A stretch of DNA of 64,000 bases, from positions 11,023 through 75,022 of the forward strand of contig DATDOE010000041.1 in NCBI GenBank assembly GCA_035293405.1, in the 5' to 3' direction. Each line of letters opens with the position of its first letter. Within the stretch, counting starts at the first letter, position 1. Below are positions 26,298 through 34,489 of this stretch, in pieces. The stretch comes from Gp6-AA40 sp035293405. GTDB taxonomy: Bacteria; Acidobacteriota; Vicinamibacteria; Vicinamibacterales; UBA2999. The notes beneath the pieces were generated by a model. That model saw only the letters and a program-made list of their open reading frames with translations, did no database searches and was not told where the DNA came from. A program made the position numbers and the translations under genes.

Positions 26298-27218
26298 GTG
26301 AGGAGACGCCTGCTTCTGCTCCTGGTCTGTGTGGCGTGCGGCTACTGCGGCAGCCAGTCCCCGACTGGCCCCACGCCCGGCCAGCCGACGGTGCCCCTGC
26401 CACCGGGAGGATCCGTGCCGCCGTCGCCGATTCCGCCGGGAGGCCCGCACATCTTTGTCGGGGCTGGGGACATCGGCTTTTGTGACAAGAACCCCGTGGC
26501 CACGGGGGCTCTGCTGGACACGATCGGGGGCACCGTCTTCACGCTCGGCGACAATGCGTACTTTCATGGAACCCGCCAGGAGTACCGCGACTGCTACGAT
26601 CCGGGGTGGGGACGTCACAAGGACCGCACGTTTCCGGTGCCGGGTAACCACGAGTATGAGTCCCCGGGCGCAGGTCCTTACTTTGAGTACTTCGGGGACG
26701 TCGCGGCGGGACCGGAGTTCCAGGGCTACTACAGCTTCGAGGTTGGCTCCTGGCACGCTGTGGCGCTCAACAGCAATATCGCAGTCGGCCCGGGATCGGC
26801 TCAGGCCAACTGGTTGCGGAACGATCTGGCGTCCAGCCGCTCCAGGTGCACGGTTGCGTATTGGCACCATCCGCTGTTCACGTCAGGACCCAACGGCGAT
26901 GTACAGGCGATGCGCGAGTTCTGGCGGCTGCTGTACGAGGCTGACGCGGACGTCGTGCTCGTTGCGCACGAGCACATGTACGAACGATTCGCGCCACAGG
27001 ATCCCAATGGACGCGCAGATCCCGCGCGTGGGATTCGTCAGTTCATCGCCGGGACAGGCGGCGCGTTTCTCTATCCGGTCGTGAGTGTGCACCCGAACAG
27101 CGAAGTTCAGATTTCCGCGTTCGGCGTGTTGAAGCTCACGCTGTTCGCGGATCGCTATCAGTGGGAGTTCGTACCGGTGTCGGGGCAGTCAGATGCCGGA
27201 AGCGGAGTCTGTCATTGA
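26298..27218 (+). CDS. Secreted metallophosphoesterase (purple acid phosphatase-like)
   Basis: 306 aa. A short hydrophobic leader with cysteines (LLLLVCVACGYC) suggests a lipoprotein. The calcineurin-like core shows GAGDIGFCD (metal ligand Asp), LGDNAYFHG, VPGNHEYE, YWHHPLFTSG and VAHEHMYERF, all five metal/active-site blocks in order. It hydrolyses phosphomonoesters or diesters outside the cytoplasm. GTG start one base after the TonB receptor stop, so the two are probably co-transcribed. A proline-rich linker separates the leader and the catalytic domain. Confidence 0.88.
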   Translation: MRRRLLLLLVCVACGYCGSQSPTGPTPGQPTVPLPPGGSVPPSPIPPGGPHIFVGAGDIGFCDKNPVATGALLDTIGGTVFTLGDNAYFHGTRQEYRDCYDPGWGRHKDRTFPVPGNHEYESPGAGPYFEYFGDVAAGPEFQGYYSFEVGSWHAVALNSNIAVGPGSAQANWLRNDLASSRSRCTVAYWHHPLFTSGPNGDVQAMREFWRLLYEADADVVLVAHEHMYERFAPQDPNGRADPARGIRQFIAGTGGAFLYPVVSVHPNSEVQISAFGVLKLTLFADRYQWEFVPVSGQSDAGSGVCH

Positions 27219-27224
27219 CAGCGT

Positions 27225-27298
27225 CGGGACTCGGGACTCGGGACTCGGGGCTCGCGATTCGGGACTCGACTGCCGGATCCCGGGTCCCGGATCCCGAC
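27225..27298. repeat. GGGACTC tandem repeats plus GGATCCCGGG palindromes
   Basis: GGGACTC(G) units repeat four to five times with slight variation, followed by nested palindromes CGGATCCCGGGTCCCGGATC. This fills the gap between the convergent metallophosphoesterase and the FN3-like lipoprotein and may act as a bidirectional transcription stop. Confidence 0.75.
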
Positions 27299-27314
27299 AA
27301 TTTCTAGACCCGTC

Positions 27315-27722
27315 CTACGAGATCGTGAACTCGACGGCGTCGGACGACTCGCTCGTGCCGCACCAGTTGTGCGCGTGCACGCGAGCGAAATGGCTGCCGG
27401 GTTCCATGCTCTCGAGCGTTTGAGCGGAGTCGGTCGTGTTGGTCAGCAGGACGTCCGCGCTGCTCGGTGTGTTGCCGATGACGACGACGTAGTCTGAGGC
27501 CTCGCTGACCGGAGACCACGTCAGGCTGACAGCTCCGGCCGTGACGCTGACCGAGAGACCGCCCGGGGCGCTCGGCACCGCGCAGCTCGACGGAGAGGTC
27601 GGCGTCGCGACAGCGAGCGGGCTCGACGGACCCGTCGGAGACAACAACGTACTACCGCTGTCCGCACATCCTGCGACCCATACAGCGACCAGCACCGCAA
27701 ATCCTAAACTCAAACGCCTCAT
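27315..27722 (-). CDS. Small lipoprotein with fibronectin type III-like domain
   Basis: 135 aa from ATG 27722. Signal peptide and lipobox (WVAGC) are clear, then a Ser/Pro/Thr linker, then one FN3-like domain: SAPGGLSVSVTAGAVSLTWSPV, DYVVVIGNT, HFARVHAHNWCG. The frame is open far upstream, but only this ATG gives a lipoprotein signal. Its untranslated upstream region is unusually structured (see 27738-27864). Likely a surface-exposed binding or adhesion module. Confidence 0.75.
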   Translation of the reverse strand: MRRLSLGFAVLVAVWVAGCADSGSTLLSPTGPSSPLAVATPTSPSSCAVPSAPGGLSVSVTAGAVSLTWSPVSEASDYVVVIGNTPSSADVLLTNTTDSAQTLESMEPGSHFARVHAHNWCGTSESSDAVEFTIS

Positions 27723-27737
27723 GATGTTTTGCGTGTC

Positions 27738-27864
27738 CTTTACGCGATTGCCCAGACGGGCATCTGGCCGGCTCCCCGCCAGCCACGAGCGTGTAGGGCA
27801 AGGACCATGCCCCTGCACCCCAGGGCACGTTGCCGTTTCGTGCAGCTGTGCACGTCGCGTAAAG
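27738..27864 (-). ncRNA. Candidate structured leader RNA of the FN3 lipoprotein
   Basis: A perfect 10-bp inverted repeat (CTTTACGCGA, 27738-27747 with 27855-27864) encloses nested pairings: 27780-27788 with 27838-27848 (9 bp with a 2-nt bulge), 27797-27801 with 27830-27834 (GGCAA/TTGCC), and 27807-27814 with 27822-27828. An alternative 8-bp hairpin (TGGCTGGC/GCCGGCCA on the minus strand) competes with the second helix. It ends 15 nt before the lipoprotein ATG. Short motifs (CGTGGCTGGCG, GGGGAGCC, CTGGGCAA) recall the ZTP/pfl riboswitch, but the full layout does not fit. Class unknown. Confidence 0.4.
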
Positions 27865-28082
27865 CCCGATGGATGAGTAGTTAGCGGCTCGGCGGACGTC
27901 CTCGTCCTGAACGATCCCCTCGGGAGCGTGATCGGGAGGTGATCCGGGTGCCGAAACGGAACGCGCGACTGCGGAAGCGTAACTGGCGTCTTGACCGCGT
28001 ATTCCGAGCGTATAGAGTAGGCGTGGCTTGAAGAGCGCCGATGTGCGCAGGTGCGTGCGCCGGCGAGGAAAGGACATCCAGG

Positions 28083-29354
28083 ATGGCGTACGTGAGGCGC
28101 ATGTGTGCGGTGATTGCGGGGACGGCGCTGATGGGGCTGCCGCTTGTGGCGGGATCGATTCCATCGGGCAAGCCGGAGGATGTGGGCCTGTCCACCGAAC
28201 GCGTGAAGCGCATCGGCGAGACCGTCCAGCGCCACATCGACGCCCGCGACGTGGCCGGTGCCGTCACGTTGGTCGCGCGGAAGGGGCGCATCGCGCACTT
28301 TGAAGCGCGCGGCATGATGGACATCGACGCGAAGAAGCCGATGCCGAAAGACGGCTTGTTCCGGCTGGCCTCGATGTCGAAGCCGATTACCGGCGTGGCC
28401 GTCATGATGCTCGTCGAGGAAGGCAAGATTCGACTGAGCGATCCGGTGTCGAGGTTCATTCCCGAGTTTGCAAATCTCAAGACCGTGGCGGTGCCGCGGC
28501 CTGGCACGCCGGCGCCCGCGAAGCCGGGCGCGGAGGTGCCGTTCGACACGGTGCCTGCCGCACGCCAGATCACGATCGCGGATCTGCTGAAGCACGGCTC
28601 CGGGCTGGTCAGCGGTGGACTGGGGGCCGGCGCGGCCTCCCGGCTTGCACCACGAGCACCGACCGACACGCTGGCCACGTACATTCCACGGCTCGCGGCC
28701 GTACCGCTCGACTTTCAGCCGGGGACGCTGTGGCGCTATAGCGGTCAGGCCGGATTCGACGTCCTCAGCCGCGTCGTCGAAGTGGTGTCGGGGCAAACGT
28801 TCGACAAGTTCCTTCGCCAGCGACTGCTCGACCCGCTCGGCATGAAGGACACCGGGTTCTTCCCAGGGGAGGGCCGCGCACCGAGGCTCGTGACGATCTA
28901 TCAATCGACGCCGGAAGGTTTGCGACCGGGAAACCAGACGGTCTCAACCGTGTACTTCTCCGGTGCTGGAGGCATGATGAGCACCGCTGAGGACTATCTG
29001 CAGTTCGCGCAGATGATGCTCAACGGCGGCGAGTTGAACGGCACGCGCTACCTGAGCCCGCGTACGGTCGAACTGATGACCTCGAATCACACCGGCGACA
29101 TGGTCAATGGCCAGTTCGGGCGACCGGCGCAGGGTATGGGCTTCGGGCTCAGCATGCAGGTGGTACAGGATCCGGTCGCCGCGAATCTGCGTGTGTCGAA
29201 GGGCGCGTACGGGTGGGCGGGCGGCACGGGCGTCAGCTTCTGGGTGGAGCCGGCGGAACAGATCGTGTCGATTTACTTCATTCAAGGCGGCTCGGGCGGA
29301 GGGCTTCGTCAGGACTTCGAGAACGCCGTGTATCAATCGATTGTCGCGCCATGA
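28083..29354 (+). CDS. Serine hydrolase, beta-lactamase class C family
   Basis: 423 aa from ATG 28083, which begins a signal peptide (MAYVRRMCAVIAGTALMG); an in-frame ATG at 28041 would add 14 unlikely residues. The SxxK motif is in LASMSKPITG near residue 98, the YxN-type position is WRYSGQAG near residue 220, and the HxG/KTG-type element is GWAGGTGVSFWV near residue 380. Such proteins are periplasmic esterases, DD-peptidases or beta-lactamase relatives; the exact activity is not readable. It overlaps the ModA-like gene (ATGA). Confidence 0.88.
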   Translation: MAYVRRMCAVIAGTALMGLPLVAGSIPSGKPEDVGLSTERVKRIGETVQRHIDARDVAGAVTLVARKGRIAHFEARGMMDIDAKKPMPKDGLFRLASMSKPITGVAVMMLVEEGKIRLSDPVSRFIPEFANLKTVAVPRPGTPAPAKPGAEVPFDTVPAARQITIADLLKHGSGLVSGGLGAGAASRLAPRAPTDTLATYIPRLAAVPLDFQPGTLWRYSGQAGFDVLSRVVEVVSGQTFDKFLRQRLLDPLGMKDTGFFPGEGRAPRLVTIYQSTPEGLRPGNQTVSTVYFSGAGGMMSTAEDYLQFAQMMLNGGELNGTRYLSPRTVELMTSNHTGDMVNGQFGRPAQGMGFGLSMQVVQDPVAANLRVSKGAYGWAGGTGVSFWVEPAEQIVSIYFIQGGSGGGLRQDFENAVYQSIVAP

Positions 29355-30139
29355 CCCGCCTTCGCCCGAAACTTCGTCTGCGGGCTTCGGCGGGGTTGCT
29401 CGTCACCTTCACGGCAGTCGTCGTCTCGCTGACGTATGCGCATGCACAAGGCACTCCGGTCCGTGTGCTGTCGTCGAACGGCTTCCGGGCCGCGATCGAT
29501 GACCTCGGCCCGAAGTGCGAGCGCACGATCGGTCACCCGCTGACGATGCAGTTCGGGACGTCCGCGTCGCTCAGACAGCGCATGGACGCGGGCGACGCTT
29601 TCGATGTCGCCATTGTCACGGCTGAAGCGATGGACGATCTGGCGAAAGCAGGGAAGGTTGCTGCATCCACACGCACGGTGCTGGGCCGCTCTGGGATCGG
29701 TGTCGGCGTTCGGGCCGGTGCGACGAAGCCTGATATCAAGACGGCCGAGGCGTTGAAGACGACGCTGCTCGCCGTACGATCGATCACCTACGCCGGGGAT
29801 GGCGCAAGCCGTCCGCACATCGAGAAGATGGTCGGCGTCCTTGGCCTCACCGATGTGATGACGAAGAAAACGCGGCTCGAGCAGGGCTCGGTCGCGGCCG
29901 CCGCGAAGGTGGCCGGCGGCGACGCGGAGTTGTTGATCACGCTGATCAGCGAGATCCTGCCGGCACCGGGTGTCGATCTCGTCGGCCCGCTGCCAGCCGA
30001 GTTCCAGCATTACGTGTCGTTCGCGGCGGCGAGTGGTGCGAAGGCGGCGAACCCCGATGCAGGGAAGGCGCTGATCGCCTGTCTCTCCGCACCCGGCGTC
30101 GCAAGTACGCTCAACGCCAAGGGCATCGACAAGCCGTAA
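29351..30139 (+). CDS. Periplasmic molybdate-binding-like protein (ModA superfamily)
   Basis: 262 aa. A signal peptide (LLVTFTAVVVSLTYAHA) precedes a type-II periplasmic binding fold: VLSSNGFRAAIDDLGPKCE, GTSASLRQRMDAGDAFDVAIVTAEAMDDLAKAGKV and GSVAAAAKVAGGDAELLITLISEI. This is the ModA-like pattern, where SS/TS serines bind an oxyanion. No permease or ATPase lies nearby, so it may be an orphan binding protein or a sensor. ATG overlaps the stop of the serine hydrolase gene. Confidence 0.82.
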   Translation: MTRLRPKLRLRASAGLLVTFTAVVVSLTYAHAQGTPVRVLSSNGFRAAIDDLGPKCERTIGHPLTMQFGTSASLRQRMDAGDAFDVAIVTAEAMDDLAKAGKVAASTRTVLGRSGIGVGVRAGATKPDIKTAEALKTTLLAVRSITYAGDGASRPHIEKMVGVLGLTDVMTKKTRLEQGSVAAAAKVAGGDAELLITLISEILPAPGVDLVGPLPAEFQHYVSFAAASGAKAANPDAGKALIACLSAPGVASTLNAKGIDKP

Positions 30140-30144
30140 TCGAC

Positions 30145-30168
30145 GTAGTGTCCGGCTTCAGCCGGACC
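30145..30168. repeat. Dispersed hairpin repeat, family A (copy 2)
   Basis: GTAGTGTCCGGCTTCAGCCG... is the exact inverse of the copy at 22177-22200. It sits 6 nt after the stop of the ModA-like gene and is followed by degenerate GGGCGGGTCTTCCGCC material. Confidence 0.85.
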
Positions 30169-30271
30169 CGTAGGGGCGGGTCTTCCGCCTTCGCCATGGG
30201 CTTCGGCGGACCACCGTAGCCTTGGCGGAGGTGGTTAGACCCGTCTGCATTCGCGAACGCCACCGCCTATA

Positions 30272-30536
30272 CGCCGCCGCGATCGTGCCCTTGGGCCGGC
30301 GGCCGGCTCCGCACGGCGGGAAATCGTCCTCCGCTCTTGCCCTGCCGCTGTGCGCGCGTCTATCAGCTAATTCGCAACGGCATCTGTCACACGGCTCGAA
30401 ACGCCTGGCGTATATCGACACACCGAAAACGCGTTGACGGAAGACGCGCGCATGAATCACTGCGCCCGACTTCCTGCTTCGCGGTGCGACGCCGTGCTAC
30501 GAACGGCCGCCAGCCGAGGGCACGCTCGCGGCGGCG
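30272..30536. mobile_element. MITE-like palindromic element, copy 1 (265 bp, diverged)
   Basis: Ends are imperfect inverted repeats (CGCCGCCGCGATCGTGCCCT and its near-complement). The interior shares blocks with copies 2 and 3: CGGCGGCCGGCTCC, GGGAAATCG, CATCTGTCA.ACGGCTCGAAACGC, GACGGAAGACGCGCG.ATGAATC and GAACGGCCGCC, in the same order as copy 2. It carries no transposase gene. Confidence 0.75.
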
Positions 30537-30560
30537 TAATGGACTGTCAGCGCGCTCGTT

Positions 30561-30586
30561 GAGGCGGGTCTTTTAGACCCGCCTCT
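30561..30586. repeat. Dispersed hairpin repeat, family B (copy 1)
   Basis: AGGCGGGTCT-tt-AGACCCGCCT forms a perfect 10-bp stem. It supplies the stop codon of the GrpB remnant on the minus strand. Further copies are at 34913-34934 and 36214-36235. Confidence 0.85.
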
Positions 30587-30729
30587 GTTCACTCGACGCG
30601 AGGCCGGTGATTCGCTCGATGAACGGCGCCTTCGCACACGTGTAAGCCTCTCTGTCCGCACGATGTTCCTGCGCCAGCCGTCGCTTCAGGTCCGCGTATT
30701 CGTCTGCGATCTCTGGATGCGACCGCAGA
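30573..30729 (-). pseudogene. C-terminal remnant of a GrpB (UPF0157) family protein
   Basis: The minus frame reads RSHPEIADEYADLKRRLAQE, then HRADREAYTCAKAPFIERI. This matches the end of GrpB-type nucleotidyltransferase-like proteins ('HP..A.EY..LK..LA..H..DREAYT.AK..F'). The rest of the gene is missing: 15 bp upstream lies the stop of the cytochrome gene. The frame stops at a TAA inside the family B hairpin. A deletion remnant. Confidence 0.6.
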
Positions 30730-30743
30730 CGTGGCGATCCGTG

Positions 30744-31184
30744 TCAGTCCTGACTGATGTAGCGGTTGTGGCACTGCGTGCACACGTTGTAGACGGTCTC
30801 GCCCGCGCCCAGCACCGCTTCCGGGTTTCTGGACTCGGCCGCTTTCGCCGCCTCCATGCCGGCGTCAACGAGCGCTGCCGACAGGGTCATCCACTCGTTC
30901 TGGTCTTTGGCTCGCGACGGCATCATCAGCAGATTGCCCGATTCCGCGATGGTGATGGCGCTCGACCAGACGGCCGCCCACTCCTGGTCCGTCTTCGGGG
31001 ATCGCTCGGTGATGCCGTTGCTGTCGATGATGGTGGAGACCGAATCCCAATAGAACTGCGCCGAACGCTGGACCGGGCCGATCATGAGTTGGTCGACCGT
31101 CGCGGCCGGTTTGAAGGGCGGCTCGGACACGTTGCCGCACGCCGCACAGAGAGCCAGACTGACTCCGCAGAGGACAGCTCGCAT
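30744..31184 (-). CDS. Lipoprotein c-type cytochrome, paralogue of the 18.2 kb gene
   Basis: 146 aa. A lipobox (ALCAAC) follows the signal peptide, then a helical domain ending with CTQCHNRYISQD, a single haem c site. It shares with the 18194-18748 product the pattern 'W..v...A..+aESgNLLMmPsR', then 'A..l.dAG..aakAAesrNpeAvL.aG..vy..C..CH..Y'. It stands alone, without membrane partners. Probably an electron carrier tethered on the periplasmic side. Confidence 0.8.
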   Translation of the reverse strand: MRAVLCGVSLALCAACGNVSEPPFKPAATVDQLMIGPVQRSAQFYWDSVSTIIDSNGITERSPKTDQEWAAVWSSAITIAESGNLLMMPSRAKDQNEWMTLSAALVDAGMEAAKAAESRNPEAVLGAGETVYNVCTQCHNRYISQD

Positions 31185-31327
31185 GGGTTGCGACGGTCAT
31201 CTTATCGTGGCCGGATGTGCGGCACGTGTGTCGGTGGACCGGCCGCGCGCCGCGCGCGTGACCGCGGTCGTTGAGGATTTCCCTGCGTCCTGATGAGAAG
31301 GTTCAACCTTTCCGGCGGCTGACACCT

Positions 31328-31357
31328 TGCAGACACATGCGATCCCCCGGCATAAAT
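31328..31357 (+). promoter_or_regulatory. Possible sigma-70 promoter of the TonB receptor gene
   Basis: TTGCAG (31328-31333) and CATAAA (31352-31357) are separated by 18 bp. Transcription would begin near 31364, which excludes the ATG at 31356 and supports the start at 31377. Confidence 0.35.
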
Positions 31358-31376
31358 GTGGCACCCGACGGTGTCC

Positions 31377-33380
31377 ATGCAGAAGTCGATCGCCCTCACC
31401 GGGTCACTGGTGTTCGCCGTGCTGTGCGCCACTCCGGTGCCGTCGCTCGCTCAGTCTGCGCGCACGAAGTGTGTCACCGGCAGGCAGGTCGAGGATCTCC
31501 AGGCCCTCGATCTCGAGGGGCTCCTCAACACCAAGATCATTACGGCCTCGCGGTTCTCGGAGCAGGAATCCGACGCCGCCGGCATCATCTCGGTCGTCAA
31601 CCGCGACGAGATGCGACGGTTCGGTGGGACCACGCTGAGAGACGTGCTCGAGCGGGTGCCTGGTCTGACGGGCACGAGCGCGTACTTTACGGATCGCAAC
31701 ATGGTGGCCGCACGCGGCGACCAGACGAAGATCGACGGCGGCCACATCCTTCTCCTCATCAACGGCCGGCCGACGCGAGAGATCCTCGAGGGCGGCATCA
31801 TCAGCGACGTGCTCGAGTCGTTTCCGATTGACGCGCTCGACCACATCGAGGTCATCAGGGGACCAGGGTCCGTGCTGTATGGCTCGAACGCCTTCTCCGC
31901 GGTGATCAACCTGATCACCAAGGACGTCCAGGACGGCGGGTTCTCGATCAGCGGGGCCGGCGGCGCCGGCGGCGCCTACCAGACATCGGGAACGGCGAGC
32001 GTCACGTGCGGCGAGCTGCGAATGCTGGCGTCCGCGCAACTGCACAACAAGCGGGACTGGCCCACGGCGTTTCGGATTCCGCTGTCGCTCGTCGGCAACC
32101 CGGTGGCTCCGGCCGTTCCGCTGGTCCAGCAGGTGAGTGTCGAGGACCGTGGCATGGGTGCGTTTTTCGACGTCGGCTACAAGGGCCTCAGCATCATGAC
32201 ATCGCTCTCCGGCTTCGAGGCCTCATCATTTGTGATCGGCTCGGTCAGCGACAACGCGTGGGGACGCGTCTTCACGGATGTGGGCTATGCCTTCCACCCC
32301 CAGACGAAATGGAACTCGAGCGTGAACGTGACGTTCACGCGTACGACGCTGGAAGTTCCCGGGTTTCCCTTCATCGATCGGCGATCGCACGAGGCGATTC
32401 TCGAGTGGACCAATTCGTTCAAGATCAGCGACGTCAGCCAGGTCAGCTTCGGCGCCCTGTATAGCCGGATTCAGGGACGGGAAATTTACGAAGGCCTTAC
32501 GCCCGCCATCACTATCTCGGAAGGCAGCCGGCCCGCTGGGGCCCTGTATGGCCAGATGAACCACGCCCTCACTGAACGCGTGAACCTGATCGGGGGGTTC
32601 CAGGCCAACAAGATCGGCGCCCTCGATCTCGATGTCGTGCCACGCGGCGGAGTCGTCGTTCGCGTGGCGCCGCGCGTCCACGTGAAGGCGCTCTACAGCA
32701 AGGCCTTCCGCGCGTCGAGCATCAACGAAACGCGGCTGAGTCATCCTGGCTTGGTCGGCGACCCGGATCTGCGTCCCGAGAAGGTGGGCACCTTCGATCT
32801 CGAGGCGAGCTACCACGGCCGTCGACTGCAGGGAGCACTGGGCTATTTCCACAGCCGCCAGACCGATAGCATCGTCGTTGACACCGACCCCAGCCTTCCG
32901 CGCTGGCAGTATCGGAACCTGAGTGAGGCGACGTTCCACGGTGTCGAGGGCTCGGTGAAGTACTACGTGCACCCGAATGTCCTGGTCCTTGGCTCGGTCC
33001 TCTATCAGACGAACGAGGATGGACAGGGGAACTCGCACGTGACGCCGGTGTCCCCCCTGGGCGCGAAGGCTGGCGTCAGCTACGAGTCGAAGCTCGTCAC
33101 ACTCAGCCTGTTCGACAGCTACCAAGGGAACATGGACGGCTTCGCCGGCACGGTGAGTCCGACGGTCAATCCCAGTGCGGGCGCGTATCACATGCTCAGC
33201 ACGCGGATGCGGTTCGACGCGTCCACGCTGACGCGTGCGTCACGCGGGATTGCGTTCTTCGTCCAGGGCGACAACCTGAGCAACAAGGAAGTCTGGCACG
33301 CGGACTGGGGCGGCAATTCAGCCGATACGCTCCCGGCCTATGGCGGACGCTCGGTCGTCGCCGGCATCGAGATCTTCTAA
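31377..33380 (+). CDS. TonB-dependent outer-membrane receptor
   Basis: 667 aa from ATG 31377, where the signal peptide (MQKSIALTGSLVFAVLCATP) begins. The plug domain shows VVNRDEMRRFGGTTLRDVLERVPGLTG, LLLINGRPTRE and IRGPGSVLYGSNAFSAVINLITK, the last being the classic end of the plug. The remaining ~480 residues alternate hydrophobic and polar residues as in a 22-strand barrel, with RASSINETRLSHPGLVGDPDLRPEKVGTFDLE typical of catecholate/vitamin-type receptors. No N-terminal carboxypeptidase-like domain. The barrel end overlaps the stop of the convergent Wzz-like gene by 4 bp. Confidence 0.9.
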   Translation: MQKSIALTGSLVFAVLCATPVPSLAQSARTKCVTGRQVEDLQALDLEGLLNTKIITASRFSEQESDAAGIISVVNRDEMRRFGGTTLRDVLERVPGLTGTSAYFTDRNMVAARGDQTKIDGGHILLLINGRPTREILEGGIISDVLESFPIDALDHIEVIRGPGSVLYGSNAFSAVINLITKDVQDGGFSISGAGGAGGAYQTSGTASVTCGELRMLASAQLHNKRDWPTAFRIPLSLVGNPVAPAVPLVQQVSVEDRGMGAFFDVGYKGLSIMTSLSGFEASSFVIGSVSDNAWGRVFTDVGYAFHPQTKWNSSVNVTFTRTTLEVPGFPFIDRRSHEAILEWTNSFKISDVSQVSFGALYSRIQGREIYEGLTPAITISEGSRPAGALYGQMNHALTERVNLIGGFQANKIGALDLDVVPRGGVVVRVAPRVHVKALYSKAFRASSINETRLSHPGLVGDPDLRPEKVGTFDLEASYHGRRLQGALGYFHSRQTDSIVVDTDPSLPRWQYRNLSEATFHGVEGSVKYYVHPNVLVLGSVLYQTNEDGQGNSHVTPVSPLGAKAGVSYESKLVTLSLFDSYQGNMDGFAGTVSPTVNPSAGAYHMLSTRMRFDASTLTRASRGIAFFVQGDNLSNKEVWHADWGGNSADTLPAYGGRSVVAGIEIF

Positions 33381-34489
33381 ACGTTCGGGTCGTTCGGGTC
33401 GTTCTTCGAGCGACTACGTACGCCGACAAACGCCAAACCCAGGCCAAGTCCTGCGAACGTGCCCACGACGGTCACGCCAAGGCGGCTGGGGCCGACCGGC
33501 CGTTCAGGCAGCCGTGCGGGACCCATCAACTGGAACTGTTCGCCGCTGAAGCGCTGCTCGAGGATCGCGGCAATCCTGGATTCCTCGCGTTTGACGAGGA
33601 GCGCCTTGTACCTCTCCTGGAGCACTTCGTAGGGGAGGAGATCGGCTTGGGACAAAGGCCGGCGGGCATTCTGCGCCCGAAGATCCTCGAGCGTCTTCTC
33701 ATAGGCGATGATTCGCCTCCGCAGGTCATCGATTTGCGAGTCGATGAATTGGTTGGGCAACTCGGCGTCCCGCTCGCCCTCCTGCGCGTTCGCCTCGATG
33801 ATGAGGACCGCGAGGCGGTCGGTAATCTTCTGCGCCGTCTTCGGGTCCGAAGACACGAAGCTCACGTTGAACCCACCCACGTCGTCACCCTGCGCCTGAT
33901 CCGAGGTGAGGAAGGTGACGCTGATGTCTCGTCGCAGCTGCAGGACGAGCTCGTCGAGAGGCACGCGCTCCTGCCCCACTTGGTACGGGTCGAAGTCCCT
34001 GATGATCCTCTCGAGACGTGGGCGGCTCAAGACCGTCTGACTGAGAAACTGTGCGCGGGCGCGGTCGGTCGGCGGCAGGCGCGCGGATTCTCCGGGCACG
34101 CGCGGTGACACGATGCGAATGACCGACTCGGACCGGTAGCGGGTGGGCAAGAAGTAGTAGGACGCCACGCTCGTCACGACCGCGGTCAGGACGGTGGGCG
34201 CGAGAATCCACCATTTGCGGTGCCACACCGTGTCGAGAACGGCTGCGAATCGATTCATCATGTGACCCCTTTCTGGAACGACGTGCGCCGCGACGGTCTC
34301 AGGCGCGCCAAACCTCTCGAACGCTTCACGCTCCGCCTCCTCGACCGACAACCCGCGCTGTCGTCCGTCCGCCACGGCATCGACGAGGTGCTCGCGCGCC
34401 TCCGCGACGATCCGCGCCTCGTCCGGCCCACGTTGCCGCAGCTCACGGGCAAGTCGGCGCAGGTAGTCGTCGACTGGCCCCGGCGTCAC
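33377..34489 (-). CDS. HAAS-domain / Wzz chain-length-determinant fusion protein
   Basis: 370 aa. Residues 1-75 are a HAAS/DUF1700-like helical domain (DDYLRRLARELRQRG..EARIVAEAREHLVDAVADGRQRG....AEREAFERFGAP), which usually accompanies PadR regulators. A transmembrane helix follows near residue 95, then a Wzz/GumC-type periplasmic domain: RSESVIRIVSPRVP, long coiled coil YEKTLEDLRAQNARRP, and a second helix (VTVVGTFAGLGLGLAF) preceded by PERPVGPSRL. That end is typical of polysaccharide copolymerases. No tyrosine kinase domain. GTG start overlaps the padR stop (GTGA). Confidence 0.75.
   Translation of the reverse strand: MTPGPVDDYLRRLARELRQRGPDEARIVAEAREHLVDAVADGRQRGLSVEEAEREAFERFGAPETVAAHVVPERGHMMNRFAAVLDTVWHRKWWILAPTVLTAVVTSVASYYFLPTRYRSESVIRIVSPRVPGESARLPPTDRARAQFLSQTVLSRPRLERIIRDFDPYQVGQERVPLDELVLQLRRDISVTFLTSDQAQGDDVGGFNVSFVSSDPKTAQKITDRLAVLIIEANAQEGERDAELPNQFIDSQIDDLRRRIIAYEKTLEDLRAQNARRPLSQADLLPYEVLQERYKALLVKREESRIAAILEQRFSGEQFQLMGPARLPERPVGPSRLGVTVVGTFAGLGLGLAFVGVRSRSKNDPNDPNV

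Noticed and set aside
27748..27850. Assignment of the leader to the ZTP riboswitch, GEMM riboswitch or HDV-like ribozyme
   Set aside because: Short motif matches only; the strand order, P1 pairing and loops needed for each class are incomplete.
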